Source: an uncultured Collinsella sp. | GTDB taxonomy: Bacteria; Actinomycetota; Coriobacteriia; Coriobacteriales; Coriobacteriaceae | Length of the DNA stretch: 31,775 nt | Reading direction: 5' to 3' | Assembly (NCBI GenBank): GCA_900550195.1 | Contig: URRB01000022.1 | Location: 1-31,775 of the forward strand | Shown: positions 1 through 8,140 of the stretch, in pieces | Layout: every line of letters starts with the position of its first letter | Position numbering within the stretch: position 1 is the first letter of the stretch | Translations under genes and position numbers: made by a program | The notes under the pieces: model-generated | The model's database searches: none | What the model saw: the letters and a program-made list of their open reading frames with translations, nothing else | Told to the model about the DNA's origin: nothing

Positions 1-107
1 TCACGAGCGGGGGCTCCTGTCGTTTCCGTGCCCCTGGATTGGGTCATAGTGTCTGCCGTTGCCAAAACATCGGCGTTGCCTTGCTTCGGGAATGCGGCAG
101 ATAGAGA
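1..107. other. Window edge, no gene recognised
   Basis: No convincing coding frame or RNA gene is visible here. The stretch lies downstream of the leftward ATPase gene and runs into a 35-bp repeat. Confidence 0.4.
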
Positions 108-142
108 CGTTCCTTTTTTGCTGGCAGTTTGGGACACTCCTT
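108..142 (+). repeat. 35-bp direct repeat, copy 1
   Basis: This matches 1617-1651 at 30 of 35 positions in the same orientation; the shared core is GGCAGTTTGG followed by ACACTCCTT. The two copies bracket the DUF4143 ATPase gene and its upstream tandem repeats. A related copy lies inverted at 31698-31727. It could be a dispersed intergenic repeat or the trace of an insertion. Confidence 0.7.
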
Positions 143-165
143 ACGGGGCACCCCCTCCACAGCGC

Positions 166-1467
166 CTATGCCAGCTTGTCGATTTGCCCAATCTCCCAGA
201 GCGGAATATTGACGAGCGTGCCTTCGTCTCTATATGCCGCTAACGATGTTCTCACGCAGCGCTCGAGCTTGAACTTCTCGCAGGCAATCCTCAGGCTCTT
301 TGCTTTGAGATTCTCTGCCGCCTTGACCTCGAGCGGAAGCACGGTCCCCGCATGGTCGACGGCAAAGTCAGTCTCTGCATTGCCGGAGGAGGATGACCAA
401 TACGCGGGAGTATTGCCTTGGAGCAAAAGCTCCTGTGCGACGTATTGCTCGGTCAGCGAGCCTTTGAACTCCGTAAAAACAGCGGGCCCGTTCAGAACAA
501 TGGCTGGCGTGAGGCCGGAGAGTGCTCCGAGGATGCCGGTGTCGATGCAGAACAGCTTGAAGCCCGAGAGATCCTCGTAGCTTGTGAGCGGTGCTCTTAG
601 GGCGGAAACACGCGGTACCTTATGAACGATTCCATAGTCCATGAGCCACTGGAGGCTTTCCTCAAAATCGCGTGCGCGCGCCCCGGGACGAAGCGCGCCG
701 TAGACGAACTTCTTGTTTTCCTTTGCGAGCTGGCCGGGAAGGGATTTCCAAACCAGCCTCATGCGCTCGACGATGCGGGCTGGCGCATGCTTGCCAAAAT
801 CGGATTCGTAAGCTTCGATGATTTGCTGCTGAAGCCTGCGGGCCTCGATGAAATCGTGGGAGGCGGCGAAAGCGGAGACAACTTCTGGCATGCCACCGAC
901 AACGAGGTATTCCTTGAGCAGGCGCTCGAGCTTTTCGGAAACGTTCGCCAGCAGGTCCATGTCTGCGGCAAGGATGGCATCTGCGAGCGGATCGCCATCG
1001 ACGGCACGAACGAACTCGACAAACCCCATGGGGCGCATGGTAAGCTGGTCGATCTTGCCGACGGGGAACGACTCGTTTTCGCGTCGGAGCGCGAGCCCCA
1101 TATAGGAGCCGGCTGCCATGATATGGTATTCCGGCGCCAGCTCGTTGAAGTATTTGAGCGAGGTGATGCCACGCGGTGCCTCTTGGATTTCGTCGAAGAT
1201 GATGAGCGTGTCTGTCGGCGTTATGGTCTGGCCGCGCAGGAGCTCTATCTGGGAGATGATGCGTTTGGGGTCAAGGCTTCCGTCGAACAGCGAACGTGCG
1301 CCCGGTTCGAGCATAAAGTCAAAACGGATGACGTTTTGATACTGCTGGCCTGCGAATTCGTTGAGAAGCCAGGTTTTTCCCGTCTGGCGGGCCCCCTTAA
1401 GCAGGAGGGGCTTGCGGTTTGCCCTAGATTTCCAAGCGATGAGTTCGTCCATTAGCTGTCGCTGCAT
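166..1467 (-). CDS. AAA ATPase with DUF4143 C-terminal domain
   Basis: This 433-aa protein belongs to the AAA_14/DUF4143 ATPases, a very common prokaryotic family of poorly known role. The Walker A motif GARQTGKTW lies at residues 25-33. A Walker B strand LIIFDEIQ follows, then a sensor-like AAGS. The C-terminal part ends in a restriction-endonuclease-like signature (ETDFAVD, then LEVKA) typical of DUF4143, although nuclease activity is unproven for the family. The ATG at 1467 is the first in-frame start after the upstream repeat array; GGGGG lies just upstream of it. The gene stands alone on the minus strand and is bracketed by 35-bp direct repeats. A related but clearly different protein is encoded at 26173-27342. 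Family assignment is firm; function is unknown. Confidence 0.88.
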   Translation of the reverse strand: MQRQLMDELIAWKSRANRKPLLLKGARQTGKTWLLNEFAGQQYQNVIRFDFMLEPGARSLFDGSLDPKRIISQIELLRGQTITPTDTLIIFDEIQEAPRGITSLKYFNELAPEYHIMAAGSYMGLALRRENESFPVGKIDQLTMRPMGFVEFVRAVDGDPLADAILAADMDLLANVSEKLERLLKEYLVVGGMPEVVSAFAASHDFIEARRLQQQIIEAYESDFGKHAPARIVERMRLVWKSLPGQLAKENKKFVYGALRPGARARDFEESLQWLMDYGIVHKVPRVSALRAPLTSYEDLSGFKLFCIDTGILGALSGLTPAIVLNGPAVFTEFKGSLTEQYVAQELLLQGNTPAYWSSSSGNAETDFAVDHAGTVLPLEVKAAENLKAKSLRIACEKFKLERCVRTSLAAYRDEGTLVNIPLWEIGQIDKLA

Positions 1468-1508
1468 ACTGCCCCCTAACGATCATGGTTAGTATAAGAC
1501 CGTCTTGG

Positions 1509-1596
1509 TCTTTCCATCGAAAAATGTGGGAGTAAACCACGTTTTTCCATCGAATAATGTGGGAGGTAACCACGTTTTTCCATCGAATAATGTGGG
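1509..1596 (-). repeat. Three 33-bp tandem repeats upstream of the ATPase gene
   Basis: The core TTCCATCGA (plus strand) recurs at 1512, 1545 and 1578, exactly 33 bp apart, each followed by AATGTGGG. Copies 2 and 3 are almost identical; copy 1 has one substitution in the core and diverges at its outer edge. On the minus strand each unit carries TTCGATGG. The array ends about 42 bp before the ATPase start codon, so it sits in the promoter region. A binding-site array for autoregulation is a plausible reading. Confidence 0.75.
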
Positions 1597-1616
1597 GTTT
1601 AGGTCGGCACCTGGGG

Positions 1617-1651
1617 CGCTCCTTCTCTGCCGGCAGTTTGGAACACTCCTT
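1617..1651 (+). repeat. 35-bp direct repeat, copy 2
   Basis: Partner of 108-142 (30 of 35 matches). It carries the 18-mer TCTCTGCCGGCAGTTTGG, which occurs exactly, inverted, in the third copy near 31710-31725. Confidence 0.7.
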
Positions 1652-1685
1652 GTTTTGGTGCAAATTAGCTACCCTTGCATCAGAA

Positions 1686-1723
1686 AACGGCGCCCGCCGG
1701 CGATGTTGCCGGCGGGCGCCGTT
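1686..1723 (-). terminator. Rho-independent terminator of the gal operon
   Basis: Perfect 16-bp GC-rich arms lie at 1686-1701 and 1708-1723 with a 6-nt loop. Read on the minus strand the stem is followed by TTTTCTG. It lies about 55 nt beyond the galT stop codon and is the natural end of the galK-galT transcript. Confidence 0.85.
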
Positions 1724-1777
1724 GTCGTGTAGGTGGCTATGTCGTGGGGGCTGCCGTTGAGCGTCCGGGTCTGTGCT

Positions 1778-3397
1778 CTACAGCGAGTCGATAAAGCGCT
1801 GCTGGGCGGCACGTCCTGCCTCGTCCCACTTAAAGACGCCGGCGTTGTCGAGCACGTGGCCAAACACCACGCCGACCTCCTCGTGCAGGATATCGATGGC
1901 GTTGTCGGCCGTAAGCTCGTCGGCGCGGCGGGCAAAGACGTCCTCAGCCCATGCGGCGTGGCTGCGGCAAAGATCATCGCCCTCGAGCGCACCGGCAAGG
2001 TCGTAGCTGGCATCGACCTTGGCTGCCAGCAGATGCTCACGGACAGCGCCAAGCTCGGGAACCAGGCGCGGCGGCAGAATGGCAAGGCCCATGACTTCGA
2101 TCAGGCCGATGTTCTCCTTCTTAATGTGGTGGTACTCGGCATGTGGGTGGAAAACGCCCAGCGGGTGCTCGTCGGTCGTGATATTGCAGCGAAGCGCCAG
2201 GTAGGCCTCGTAGATTTCGCCGCCGGCATTGCCGCGGGAGTCGACGCGGCGGATGACGGGCGTCACGGTGTTGTGCGCCACGCCATCGGCTGTGTGCGCG
2301 ACGACGCCGACCGACTCATCGGTCCACTCGCGCCAGGCGAGAATAATCTTCTCGGCGGCGTCGAGCAACTGGGCGCGGTCGTGCGAGCGCAGTCGCAGCA
2401 CCGAAAGCGGCCACTGCAACACGGTGCCGCTGACCTGGTCAAAGCCGGGCACGCTAAACTGCGAGACCTCGGCGGCATGCATCATGGGGAACTCGTGCGC
2501 GCCGCCCTGGAAGTGGTCGTGCGACAGAATCGAGCCGCCCACGATGGGCAGGTCGGCGTTAGAGCCAATAAAGTAGTGCGGGAACAGGTCCACAAAGTCG
2601 AGCAGACAGGTCAGGCCCTTGCGGTCGACGTGCATCGGGCGATGCTTGGAGCTCATGGCAATGCAGTGCTCGTTAAAGTACGCGTACGGGCTGTACTGGA
2701 AGCCCCAGCGCTCGCCGTTGAGCAGGATGGGGATAACGCGCAGATTCTGGCGGGCGGGGTGGGCACCGCCGTCGGCTGCGGCGGAGCGTCCAGGGTAGCC
2801 CTCGTTTTCGATGCAGAGCTGGCAGGCGGGATACTTCTCGCCCGTGTTTTTGGCGGCGCCGGCTGCGGCAATGTCGCGCGGGTCCTTCTCAGGCTTGGAC
2901 AGGTTGATAGTGATTTCCAGGTCACCCCAGTTGGTGGAAGTGCTCCATTTGATGTTGCGCGCGATGGCGGCGCGGCGCACATAGCCAGAGTCACAGCACA
3001 GACCGTAGAACCAGTCGGTCGCGGCGCGGGGCTCGTTGACGCCCATACGTCCGTTGAACTCCTCGTTTACAACCGAAGGCCTCGGCATGAGCGCGCCCAT
3101 GATGCGCATGGCGATGCGGTCGCGGCCCGACGCCGTGTCCTCGGCGGCGCCGTTGGCAACGGCGGCCTCGGCAAGCGCGGCGAGCGTGCCCTCCAGGTCA
3201 AAGTCGGGCAGGGTATCGGGGTGCAAGAGCGAGAGTTTCTCAACTTGGAGTGCCCAAGTCATGTCGAGTGCGGGGCCCGTGGCGCCGATGCACTCCAAAA
3301 TGGTGTTGTATGCCCAGATGCGATCGTCCTGGCCGATCATCGATCGGTGGATAGCGTACTCGATCAGGTTCTGCGCGGCCTCGCGCACGTCAGTCAT
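1778..3397 (-). CDS. galT: UDP-glucose--hexose-1-phosphate uridylyltransferase, class II (GalT)
   Basis: This cytoplasmic Leloir-pathway enzyme exchanges galactose-1-phosphate with UDP-glucose to give UDP-galactose and glucose-1-phosphate. The length (539 aa from the proposed start) and overall sequence fit the long class II GalT of Firmicutes and actinobacteria, not the shorter E. coli type. The motif SHDHFQGGAHEFPM is the class II active-site region. The galK stop and a galT ATG share one base (TAATG at 3399-3395), which indicates translational coupling. An in-frame ATG nine bases earlier (3406) is an alternative start. It is the last gene before the 1686-1723 terminator. No galE or galM is present in the window. 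Confidence 0.93.
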   Translation of the reverse strand: MTDVREAAQNLIEYAIHRSMIGQDDRIWAYNTILECIGATGPALDMTWALQVEKLSLLHPDTLPDFDLEGTLAALAEAAVANGAAEDTASGRDRIAMRIMGALMPRPSVVNEEFNGRMGVNEPRAATDWFYGLCCDSGYVRRAAIARNIKWSTSTNWGDLEITINLSKPEKDPRDIAAAGAAKNTGEKYPACQLCIENEGYPGRSAAADGGAHPARQNLRVIPILLNGERWGFQYSPYAYFNEHCIAMSSKHRPMHVDRKGLTCLLDFVDLFPHYFIGSNADLPIVGGSILSHDHFQGGAHEFPMMHAAEVSQFSVPGFDQVSGTVLQWPLSVLRLRSHDRAQLLDAAEKIILAWREWTDESVGVVAHTADGVAHNTVTPVIRRVDSRGNAGGEIYEAYLALRCNITTDEHPLGVFHPHAEYHHIKKENIGLIEVMGLAILPPRLVPELGAVREHLLAAKVDASYDLAGALEGDDLCRSHAAWAEDVFARRADELTADNAIDILHEEVGVVFGHVLDNAGVFKWDEAGRAAQQRFIDSL

Positions 3398-4602
3398 TAC
3401 AGCCATGCCGCGTAAGCCCCCTTGTCAGAGATGGCATAGTGACGGGCAGAGCCTTCGCCCAGCCAGCCGTTCATCTTGGCGATGAAGGTGTCGACCAGGT
3501 CGAGCGGCACGAAGGCCTGGATGGTGCCACCAAAGCCGCCACCGTGGATACGAACGGCGCCGCGGCCGTCGAGCACGTGCTCGGCCAGCGCCAGGGCATA
3601 CATGGAAGGCTGCTCGGAGCCCAGCTTGGCAACGACATTCTGCAGGTACATGGCAGAGCTGGCGCCGGACTCGCGCGTCAGGACCAGGAACTGATCGATG
3701 TCGCCGGCGTTCAGGGCCGCCCAGCGCTTATCGACCAGGCCATTCTCGTACCAGTAGTGAACGGCGCGCAGGCAGGCGCGGTCGCCCAGCTTGGCGCGCA
3801 GCTCGGGGAGCTTGGCGTCAAAGTCCGCCACGTTTACCTCGCACAGGCGTGCCTTGCCAAACTCGGCAGCGACGTCCTGCATCTCGCGCGGAACGGCGGC
3901 GTAGTCGTCGGTGGCGGCCACGTGGTCGGCACCGACCTTAACGAGCACGAGCGCATAACCGTGATCCTCAAAGTTGAGCTCGAGCTTCTGGGTTTTAGGC
4001 TGAGCCTGGTCCTCAAAGTCCATGTAGGCAAGGCCGCCCATGCACACAGCGGCCTGGTCCATCAGACCGCAGGGCTTGCCGTAATAGTTGTTCTCGGTGC
4101 GCTGGCTCATCTGGGCGAGCGCGACGGGCTCGATGGCGGGTGCTCCCCAGAGCGTCTCCATGGCGCGACCGTATGCCGCCTCGACAGCAGCGGAGCTGGA
4201 AAGGCCGCCGCCCGAGGGGACAGAGCAGGTGAAGGCGAAGTCGAAGCCCTGGGGCTCAACGCCCAGAGCAGCGATTTCGTGGGCCATGCCGCGGACGAGG
4301 CTCGCGGACGTGCCCTTCTCGGACTCCTGAACGTCTAGCGTGTCGAGCGCGATTTCAAACGTGGGATAGCCCTCGTCGGCTACGCGAACCTTGTTGGAAT
4401 CGGTTGCCACGGCGATGCCGTCGACGGCGACATCGAGCGAGCCGGCGATAACGTGGCCACCCTCGTGGTCAGTGTGGTTGCCGCTGATCTCGGAGCGGCC
4501 GGGCGCGTGTACGTAGAGCACCTGGCGGTCGCCGATGGGGCCAAACTCCTCCTCGAACAGCTTGGTGAGCGTGGCGAATGTCTTTTCGTCGGGGGTGGTC
4601 AT
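3397..4602 (-). CDS. galK: Galactokinase
   Basis: GalK phosphorylates galactose with ATP to galactose-1-phosphate, the substrate of the overlapping galT. It belongs to the GHMP kinase family. Residues 34-51 carry the galactokinase signature in the form GRSEISGNHTDHEGG, and residues 131-139 the ATP loop GGGLSSSAA. A C-terminal RIHGGGFGG motif closes the fold. The frame is open to 4689, but the ATG at 4602 follows a strong AAGGAAAGGA ribosome site and gives the usual length (401 aa). It is the first gene of the operon. Its 5' region contains two arms of a perfect 17-bp inverted repeat that probably bind the divergent LacI-type regulator. Confidence 0.94.
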   Translation of the reverse strand: MTTPDEKTFATLTKLFEEEFGPIGDRQVLYVHAPGRSEISGNHTDHEGGHVIAGSLDVAVDGIAVATDSNKVRVADEGYPTFEIALDTLDVQESEKGTSASLVRGMAHEIAALGVEPQGFDFAFTCSVPSGGGLSSSAAVEAAYGRAMETLWGAPAIEPVALAQMSQRTENNYYGKPCGLMDQAAVCMGGLAYMDFEDQAQPKTQKLELNFEDHGYALVLVKVGADHVAATDDYAAVPREMQDVAAEFGKARLCEVNVADFDAKLPELRAKLGDRACLRAVHYWYENGLVDKRWAALNAGDIDQFLVLTRESGASSAMYLQNVVAKLGSEQPSMYALALAEHVLDGRGAVRIHGGGFGGTIQAFVPLDLVDTFIAKMNGWLGEGSARHYAISDKGAYAAWL

Positions 4603-4642
4603 GGGAGTCCTTTCCTTGGCGCGCCCGGGTGGGTTTTGCGTC

Positions 4643-4728
4643 GTTATGAGTACGTTAACAACTTGAAGCGGCATGAACCAAGTATTCACGATACCGCACG
4701 CTACGGGCTATGTTAACGTACTCATAAC
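4643..4728. promoter_or_regulatory. Paired operator-like sites upstream of galK
   Basis: GTTATGAGTACGTTAAC at 4643-4659 and its exact reverse complement at 4712-4728 form a perfect 17-bp inverted repeat. Each arm contains the 13-mer GAGTACGTTAACA. Centred on CG, the sequence TGTTAACGTACTCA is a degenerate palindrome of the kind LacI-family proteins bind. The centres are 63 bp apart, about six helical turns, which suits DNA looping. The region lies between galK and the divergent lacI-type gene. Confidence 0.75.
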
Positions 4729-4834
4729 ACATCGCTTGTCACTTTTTGAGAATCTGGTAATCGGTAGAAATTCAGCCGTGAACGGTACTGCCGTATGGAC
4801 TTATAAAGCAGAAGAGATGCAGATAGAAAAAGTA

Positions 4835-4847
4835 GAGTACGTTAACA
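4835..4847. promoter_or_regulatory. Third copy of the gal operator sequence
   Basis: GAGTACGTTAACA recurs exactly here, 124 bp from the middle copy and about 95 bp before the regulator start. It probably serves autoregulation of the LacI-type gene or a longer loop. Confidence 0.7.
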
Positions 4848-4940
4848 TGCGTCCGACGATAGCGGGCCTCGGCGCGGGATGTATTTCTGCCCGGGCCGGC
4901 ATTCACGCTATTCAAATCTCGCAAGGGTGAAGGTGATCCT

Positions 4941-5972
4941 GTGGCAAGGCGCCCGTCCAACGATACAGGTACGCGTCCGGTCTCCATGGCCGACGTCGCC
5001 CGCGCTGCCGGCGTTTCGCAGCAGACGGTTTCGCGCGTCGCCAACGGCTTGCCCAACGTTAACGAGCAGACGCGCCAGCGCGTGCAGGCCGCTATGCAAG
5101 AGCTCGGCTTTCGTCCGAGTTATGCCGGTCGCTCGCTGCGCGACGGTCGCTACCATTCGGTCGGCCTGTGCATCAACGATGTCACCAAGTTTGGCAACCT
5201 CTCAATGATCGACGGCATCGCCAGCGCTGCTCGCGAGCATAATTGCGCCATCACGCTGGTCGAGATGTCCAAGACCGAGGAATTCTCGCTTGCCGAGGCC
5301 ACGCGTCGTATGGCCGCATTGCCGGTGGACGGCATCATCATCGGCATGAGCCGCATGGCGCCCGATTTTGAGACGTTTGATCCACTGCCGGGCATTGGCA
5401 CGGTCATCGTTACCATGTATGCGCACCCGCGGGTGACCACGGTCGATTCCGACCATTACGGCTGCTCGCTATTGCTTATGGATCACCTGTTTGAGCTGGG
5501 GCACGAGCAGATTCGCTATATTGGCGGCCCGTCGTTCTCGGTCGACGAGCAATTTCGTCGCGCCGGTTGGCAAGATGCACTCGAGCGTAAACACATCGAG
5601 CCGGTAGAGCCGCTCGAGGGTGACTGGTCTGCCAACAGCGGTTACGAAGCCGGCAGGTATCTGGCCGAGCACGACCGCACCATGACGGCGATCTATGCGG
5701 CAAACGATCAGATGGCAAATGGCGCGATTGCCGCGCTGCGTGATAGCGGTCTTCGCGTGCCCGAGGACGTAAGCGTGGTGGGCGTCGATGATTCGCTCGA
5801 TGATTTTGTAGCACACAACGAGCTCACGACCGTGCGATTCGATCTACATCAGCGCGGACGCGAGGTGTTCGAGCATGCGGTTCCCGAGGCGGGTGCGGCG
5901 GGCAAAACCGTTGCCATCCGTATTCCCGGCCAGCTCATTATTCGACATAGCACGGCGATACTGCGCGCATAG
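4941..5972 (+). CDS. LacI-family transcriptional regulator (likely of galKT)
   Basis: This 343-aa regulator has the classic LacI arrangement. The N-terminal helix-turn-helix reads MADVARAAGVSQQTVSRVAN, followed by the hinge region and a periplasmic-binding-protein-like sensor domain with blocks such as VDGIIIG and DDSLDDFVAHNELTTVRFD. The start is a GTG at 4941 behind AAGGGTGAAGGTGA. The gene is divergent from galK-galT, and three identical 13-bp operator-like sequences lie between them. A galactose-responsive repressor is the likely role; the effector is inferred from context only. A small GC stem (5988-6003) follows the stop codon but lacks a convincing T tract. Confidence 0.9.
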   Translation: MARRPSNDTGTRPVSMADVARAAGVSQQTVSRVANGLPNVNEQTRQRVQAAMQELGFRPSYAGRSLRDGRYHSVGLCINDVTKFGNLSMIDGIASAAREHNCAITLVEMSKTEEFSLAEATRRMAALPVDGIIIGMSRMAPDFETFDPLPGIGTVIVTMYAHPRVTTVDSDHYGCSLLLMDHLFELGHEQIRYIGGPSFSVDEQFRRAGWQDALERKHIEPVEPLEGDWSANSGYEAGRYLAEHDRTMTAIYAANDQMANGAIAALRDSGLRVPEDVSVVGVDDSLDDFVAHNELTTVRFDLHQRGREVFEHAVPEAGAAGKTVAIRIPGQLIIRHSTAILRA

Positions 5973-6101
5973 TTTGTGCAGGTAAACGGCGGTATATTCC
6001 GCCTCAAAAACAATCGGTAAGGATGCTGACAGATAGCCGTGGCTATGAAGGCGAGTGCTATGATAGACGGGTTCTTTTGTCTATCTAGGAGGCTTTGCCT
6101 G

Positions 6102-7262
6102 ATGGAGATCACCAAGGATATCCGCTACATCGGTGTCGACGATCACGACATTGACCTGTTCGAGGGCCAGTACGACGTGTCCGAGAACGGCATGGCATAC
6201 AACAGCTATGTTATCTTGGGCGATAAAATCGCTGTCGCCGATTCGGTTGACGCTGGCTTTGTCGACGAATGGCTCGGCAACCTCGAGGCCGCGCTCGACG
6301 GCCGTACGCCCGACTACCTGGTCGTCCATCACATGGAGCCCGATCACTCCGCCGGTATCGCCGCCTTTATGGAGCGCTATCCCCAGGCACAGATTGTGGC
6401 CAGCATGGGAGCCTTCCGCATGATGGTCAACTACTTTGGCACCGACTTCCCCGAGCGCAAGATGGTCGTCAAAGATGGCGACGTGCTCGACCTGGGCGGC
6501 CACAGCCTGACGTTTGTCGGCGCTCCCAACGTGCACTGGCCCGAGGTGCTCTTCTCCTACGAGTCCACCGACAAGGTGCTCTTTAGCGCCGACGGCTTTG
6601 GCAAGTTTGGCGCCAACGACATCGAAGATCCCGAGGGTTGGGCCTGCGAGGCACGCCGTTACTACTTTGGCATCGTCGGTAAGTTCGGCAAGTTCGTGCA
6701 GGCCGTCCTCAAGAAGGCCGCCAATCTGGACATCCAGATCATCTGCCCGCTTCACGGTCCTGTTCTTAGCGAGAACCTGGGCTATTACCTCGACACCTAC
6801 AACACCTGGTCGAGCTATCAGCCCGAGGACAAGGGCATCACGATTGCCTATGCGAGTGTGTATGGCCATCTGAAGGCTGCCGTTGAGGAGCTCGCTTCTG
6901 CGCTTGAGGCTCGCGGCCAGAAGGTTTCCGTCTTTGACCTGGCTCGCGACGATATGGCCGAGGCTGTTGAGGATGCGTTCCGCTATGACCGTCTGGTGCT
7001 CGCCTCCATTACCTATCAGGGCGAGATCTTCCCGTTCGTGAGCACCTTTATCCATACGCTTGCCGAGCACGCCTATCAGAACCGTACGGTGGCACTCGTT
7101 GAGGCTGGCTCCTGGGCGCCCACCGCTGCCAAGGTTATGACCAAGGAGCTCGAGGGCATGAAGGACATCACCCTGACGCAGAACAAGGTGACTGTGCTGG
7201 GCTCGCTCAACGAAGCCTCGCGCGCTCAGATCGAGGCCCTCGCCGACGAGCTGTCCAAGTAG
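6102..7262 (+). CDS. FprA-family A-type flavoprotein (flavodiiron protein)
   Basis: Flavodiiron proteins reduce O2 to water or NO to N2O at a non-haem di-iron site, using FMN and usually rubredoxin as electron donor. They protect anaerobes from oxygen or NO in the cytoplasm. The N-terminal metallo-beta-lactamase domain has the ligand motif HHMEPDH (H77, E79, D81, H82), then a later His in VHWPE, an Asp in FSADGFG and a His in CPLHGP. A flavodoxin domain begins near ITIAYASVYG. Length is 386 aa. The ATG at 6102 is chosen because it follows CTAGGAGG; upstream in-frame starts lack such a site. A TATGAT hexamer at about 6057 could be its -10 element. The gene converges on the DeoR gene. Confidence 0.92.
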   Translation: MEITKDIRYIGVDDHDIDLFEGQYDVSENGMAYNSYVILGDKIAVADSVDAGFVDEWLGNLEAALDGRTPDYLVVHHMEPDHSAGIAAFMERYPQAQIVASMGAFRMMVNYFGTDFPERKMVVKDGDVLDLGGHSLTFVGAPNVHWPEVLFSYESTDKVLFSADGFGKFGANDIEDPEGWACEARRYYFGIVGKFGKFVQAVLKKAANLDIQIICPLHGPVLSENLGYYLDTYNTWSSYQPEDKGITIAYASVYGHLKAAVEELASALEARGQKVSVFDLARDDMAEAVEDAFRYDRLVLASITYQGEIFPFVSTFIHTLAEHAYQNRTVALVEAGSWAPTAAKVMTKELEGMKDITLTQNKVTVLGSLNEASRAQIEALADELSK

Positions 7263-7294
7263 CGACACGTTCACTTTTGACGCTCAGCCATCAC

Positions 7295-7334
7295 AACCAC
7301 CACAAAGGGGACAGGCACCTTTGTGGTGGTTTTT
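7295..7334. terminator. Terminator shared by flavodiiron and deoR-type genes
   Basis: Perfect 14-bp arms (7295-7308, 7318-7331) enclose the loop GGACAGGCA and are followed by a T run on the plus strand. It lies between two converging genes. It is one of several hairpins in the window with a GGGGACAG-type loop. Confidence 0.88.
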
Positions 7335-7336
7335 GT

Positions 7337-8140
7337 TTAAGCGCCGGCGATGACGAGATTTGGGCGGGCGTCGTCGGCGGTCTCGGCGATTGAGGTGGCG
7401 ACGGCGCCATCGGGGTCACGGTCCATCACGATGGTGTCGACATCAGTCAGTTCGGCAAAGCGGTACATGCCGCGTCCGTTAACCTTGCTAGCGTCCATGA
7501 GGGCGACGCTTTGATGGGCTCCGGCGATCATAGCTGTTTTGGTCTCGGCCATCTGGGGAAAGTCGGTCGTAAAGCCGCAGCCGGGAACAAAAGCGCCAGG
7601 GCACATGACGGCAAGATCGGCGTGGACCATTTGGAGAGCCTGCATGGTAAGTGGGCCGTACAGATAGCGATGACCTTTGCGCAGTGTCCCGCCCAGCATG
7701 ACGACATCGACCGAGGGCATGCTCTCGTCGATGTAATCGGCAATGGTAATGTCGGCCGTGATGACGGTGGTGCCGTTGCGCTGGTCGAGGAGCCGGACAA
7801 ACTCGAGCGCCGTGGTGCCCGAGTCGACGAGAAGCGTGTCGCCGTCATTGACGAGCTCGATGGCGCTTTGCGCGATGGCCTGCTTGGCGGCGACGTTGAC
7901 ATTGATGCGGCGATCCTGCGTGGAAACAGTCAGACGCTTGTGGAGCGATACGGCGCCACCATGCGTGCGGCGCAGCTTGCCTGCTTCGGCGAGCGCGTCC
8001 AGGTCGGCGCGGGCGGTAACGGAGGACACGCCAAAGGTCTGGGCGATTTCTGCTACCTGCACCGAGGCATTATGCTCAAGCATTTCCATGATGGCGGCAC
8101 GGCGCTCATCGGCGAAGGCTCGGGTTGTTGCGTGGGCCAT
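7337..8140 (-). CDS. DeoR/GlpR-family transcriptional regulator
   Basis: This 267-aa sugar-metabolism regulator has an N-terminal DeoR helix-turn-helix (VAEIAQTFGVSSVTARADL) with wing LRRTHGGAV. The C-terminal sensor domain begins with LLVDSGTTALEF, the phosphosugar-binding DeoRC signature. The start at 8140 follows GGAG at good spacing. The in-frame ATG at 8197 is possible but has only an A-rich leader and would overlap a palindrome that looks like an operator. The gene is divergent from the class II aldolase, so a glycolytic or sugar phosphate is a likely effector and the aldolase a likely target. Both are inferences from position. Confidence 0.88.
   Translation of the reverse strand: MAHATTRAFADERRAAIMEMLEHNASVQVAEIAQTFGVSSVTARADLDALAEAGKLRRTHGGAVSLHKRLTVSTQDRRINVNVAAKQAIAQSAIELVNDGDTLLVDSGTTALEFVRLLDQRNGTTVITADITIADYIDESMPSVDVVMLGGTLRKGHRYLYGPLTMQALQMVHADLAVMCPGAFVPGCGFTTDFPQMAETKTAMIAGAHQSVALMDASKVNGRGMYRFAELTDVDTIVMDRDPDGAVATSIAETADDARPNLVIAGA

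Noticed and set aside
1509..1596. CRISPR array
   Set aside because: Only three units, and the intervening sequence is itself repeated; there are no variable spacers and no cas genes. The units are tandem repeats.
1424..1663. 79-aa minus-strand ORF with an 11-residue repeated peptide
   Set aside because: The peptide repeat is the translation of the 33-bp DNA repeat, which happens to be a multiple of three; it overlaps the ATPase start and has no other support.
1733..3415. 560-aa open frame on the plus strand opposite galT
   Set aside because: It is an antisense frame in a GC-rich gene with no domain signature; the minus-strand GalT motifs and the galK-galT overlap decide it.
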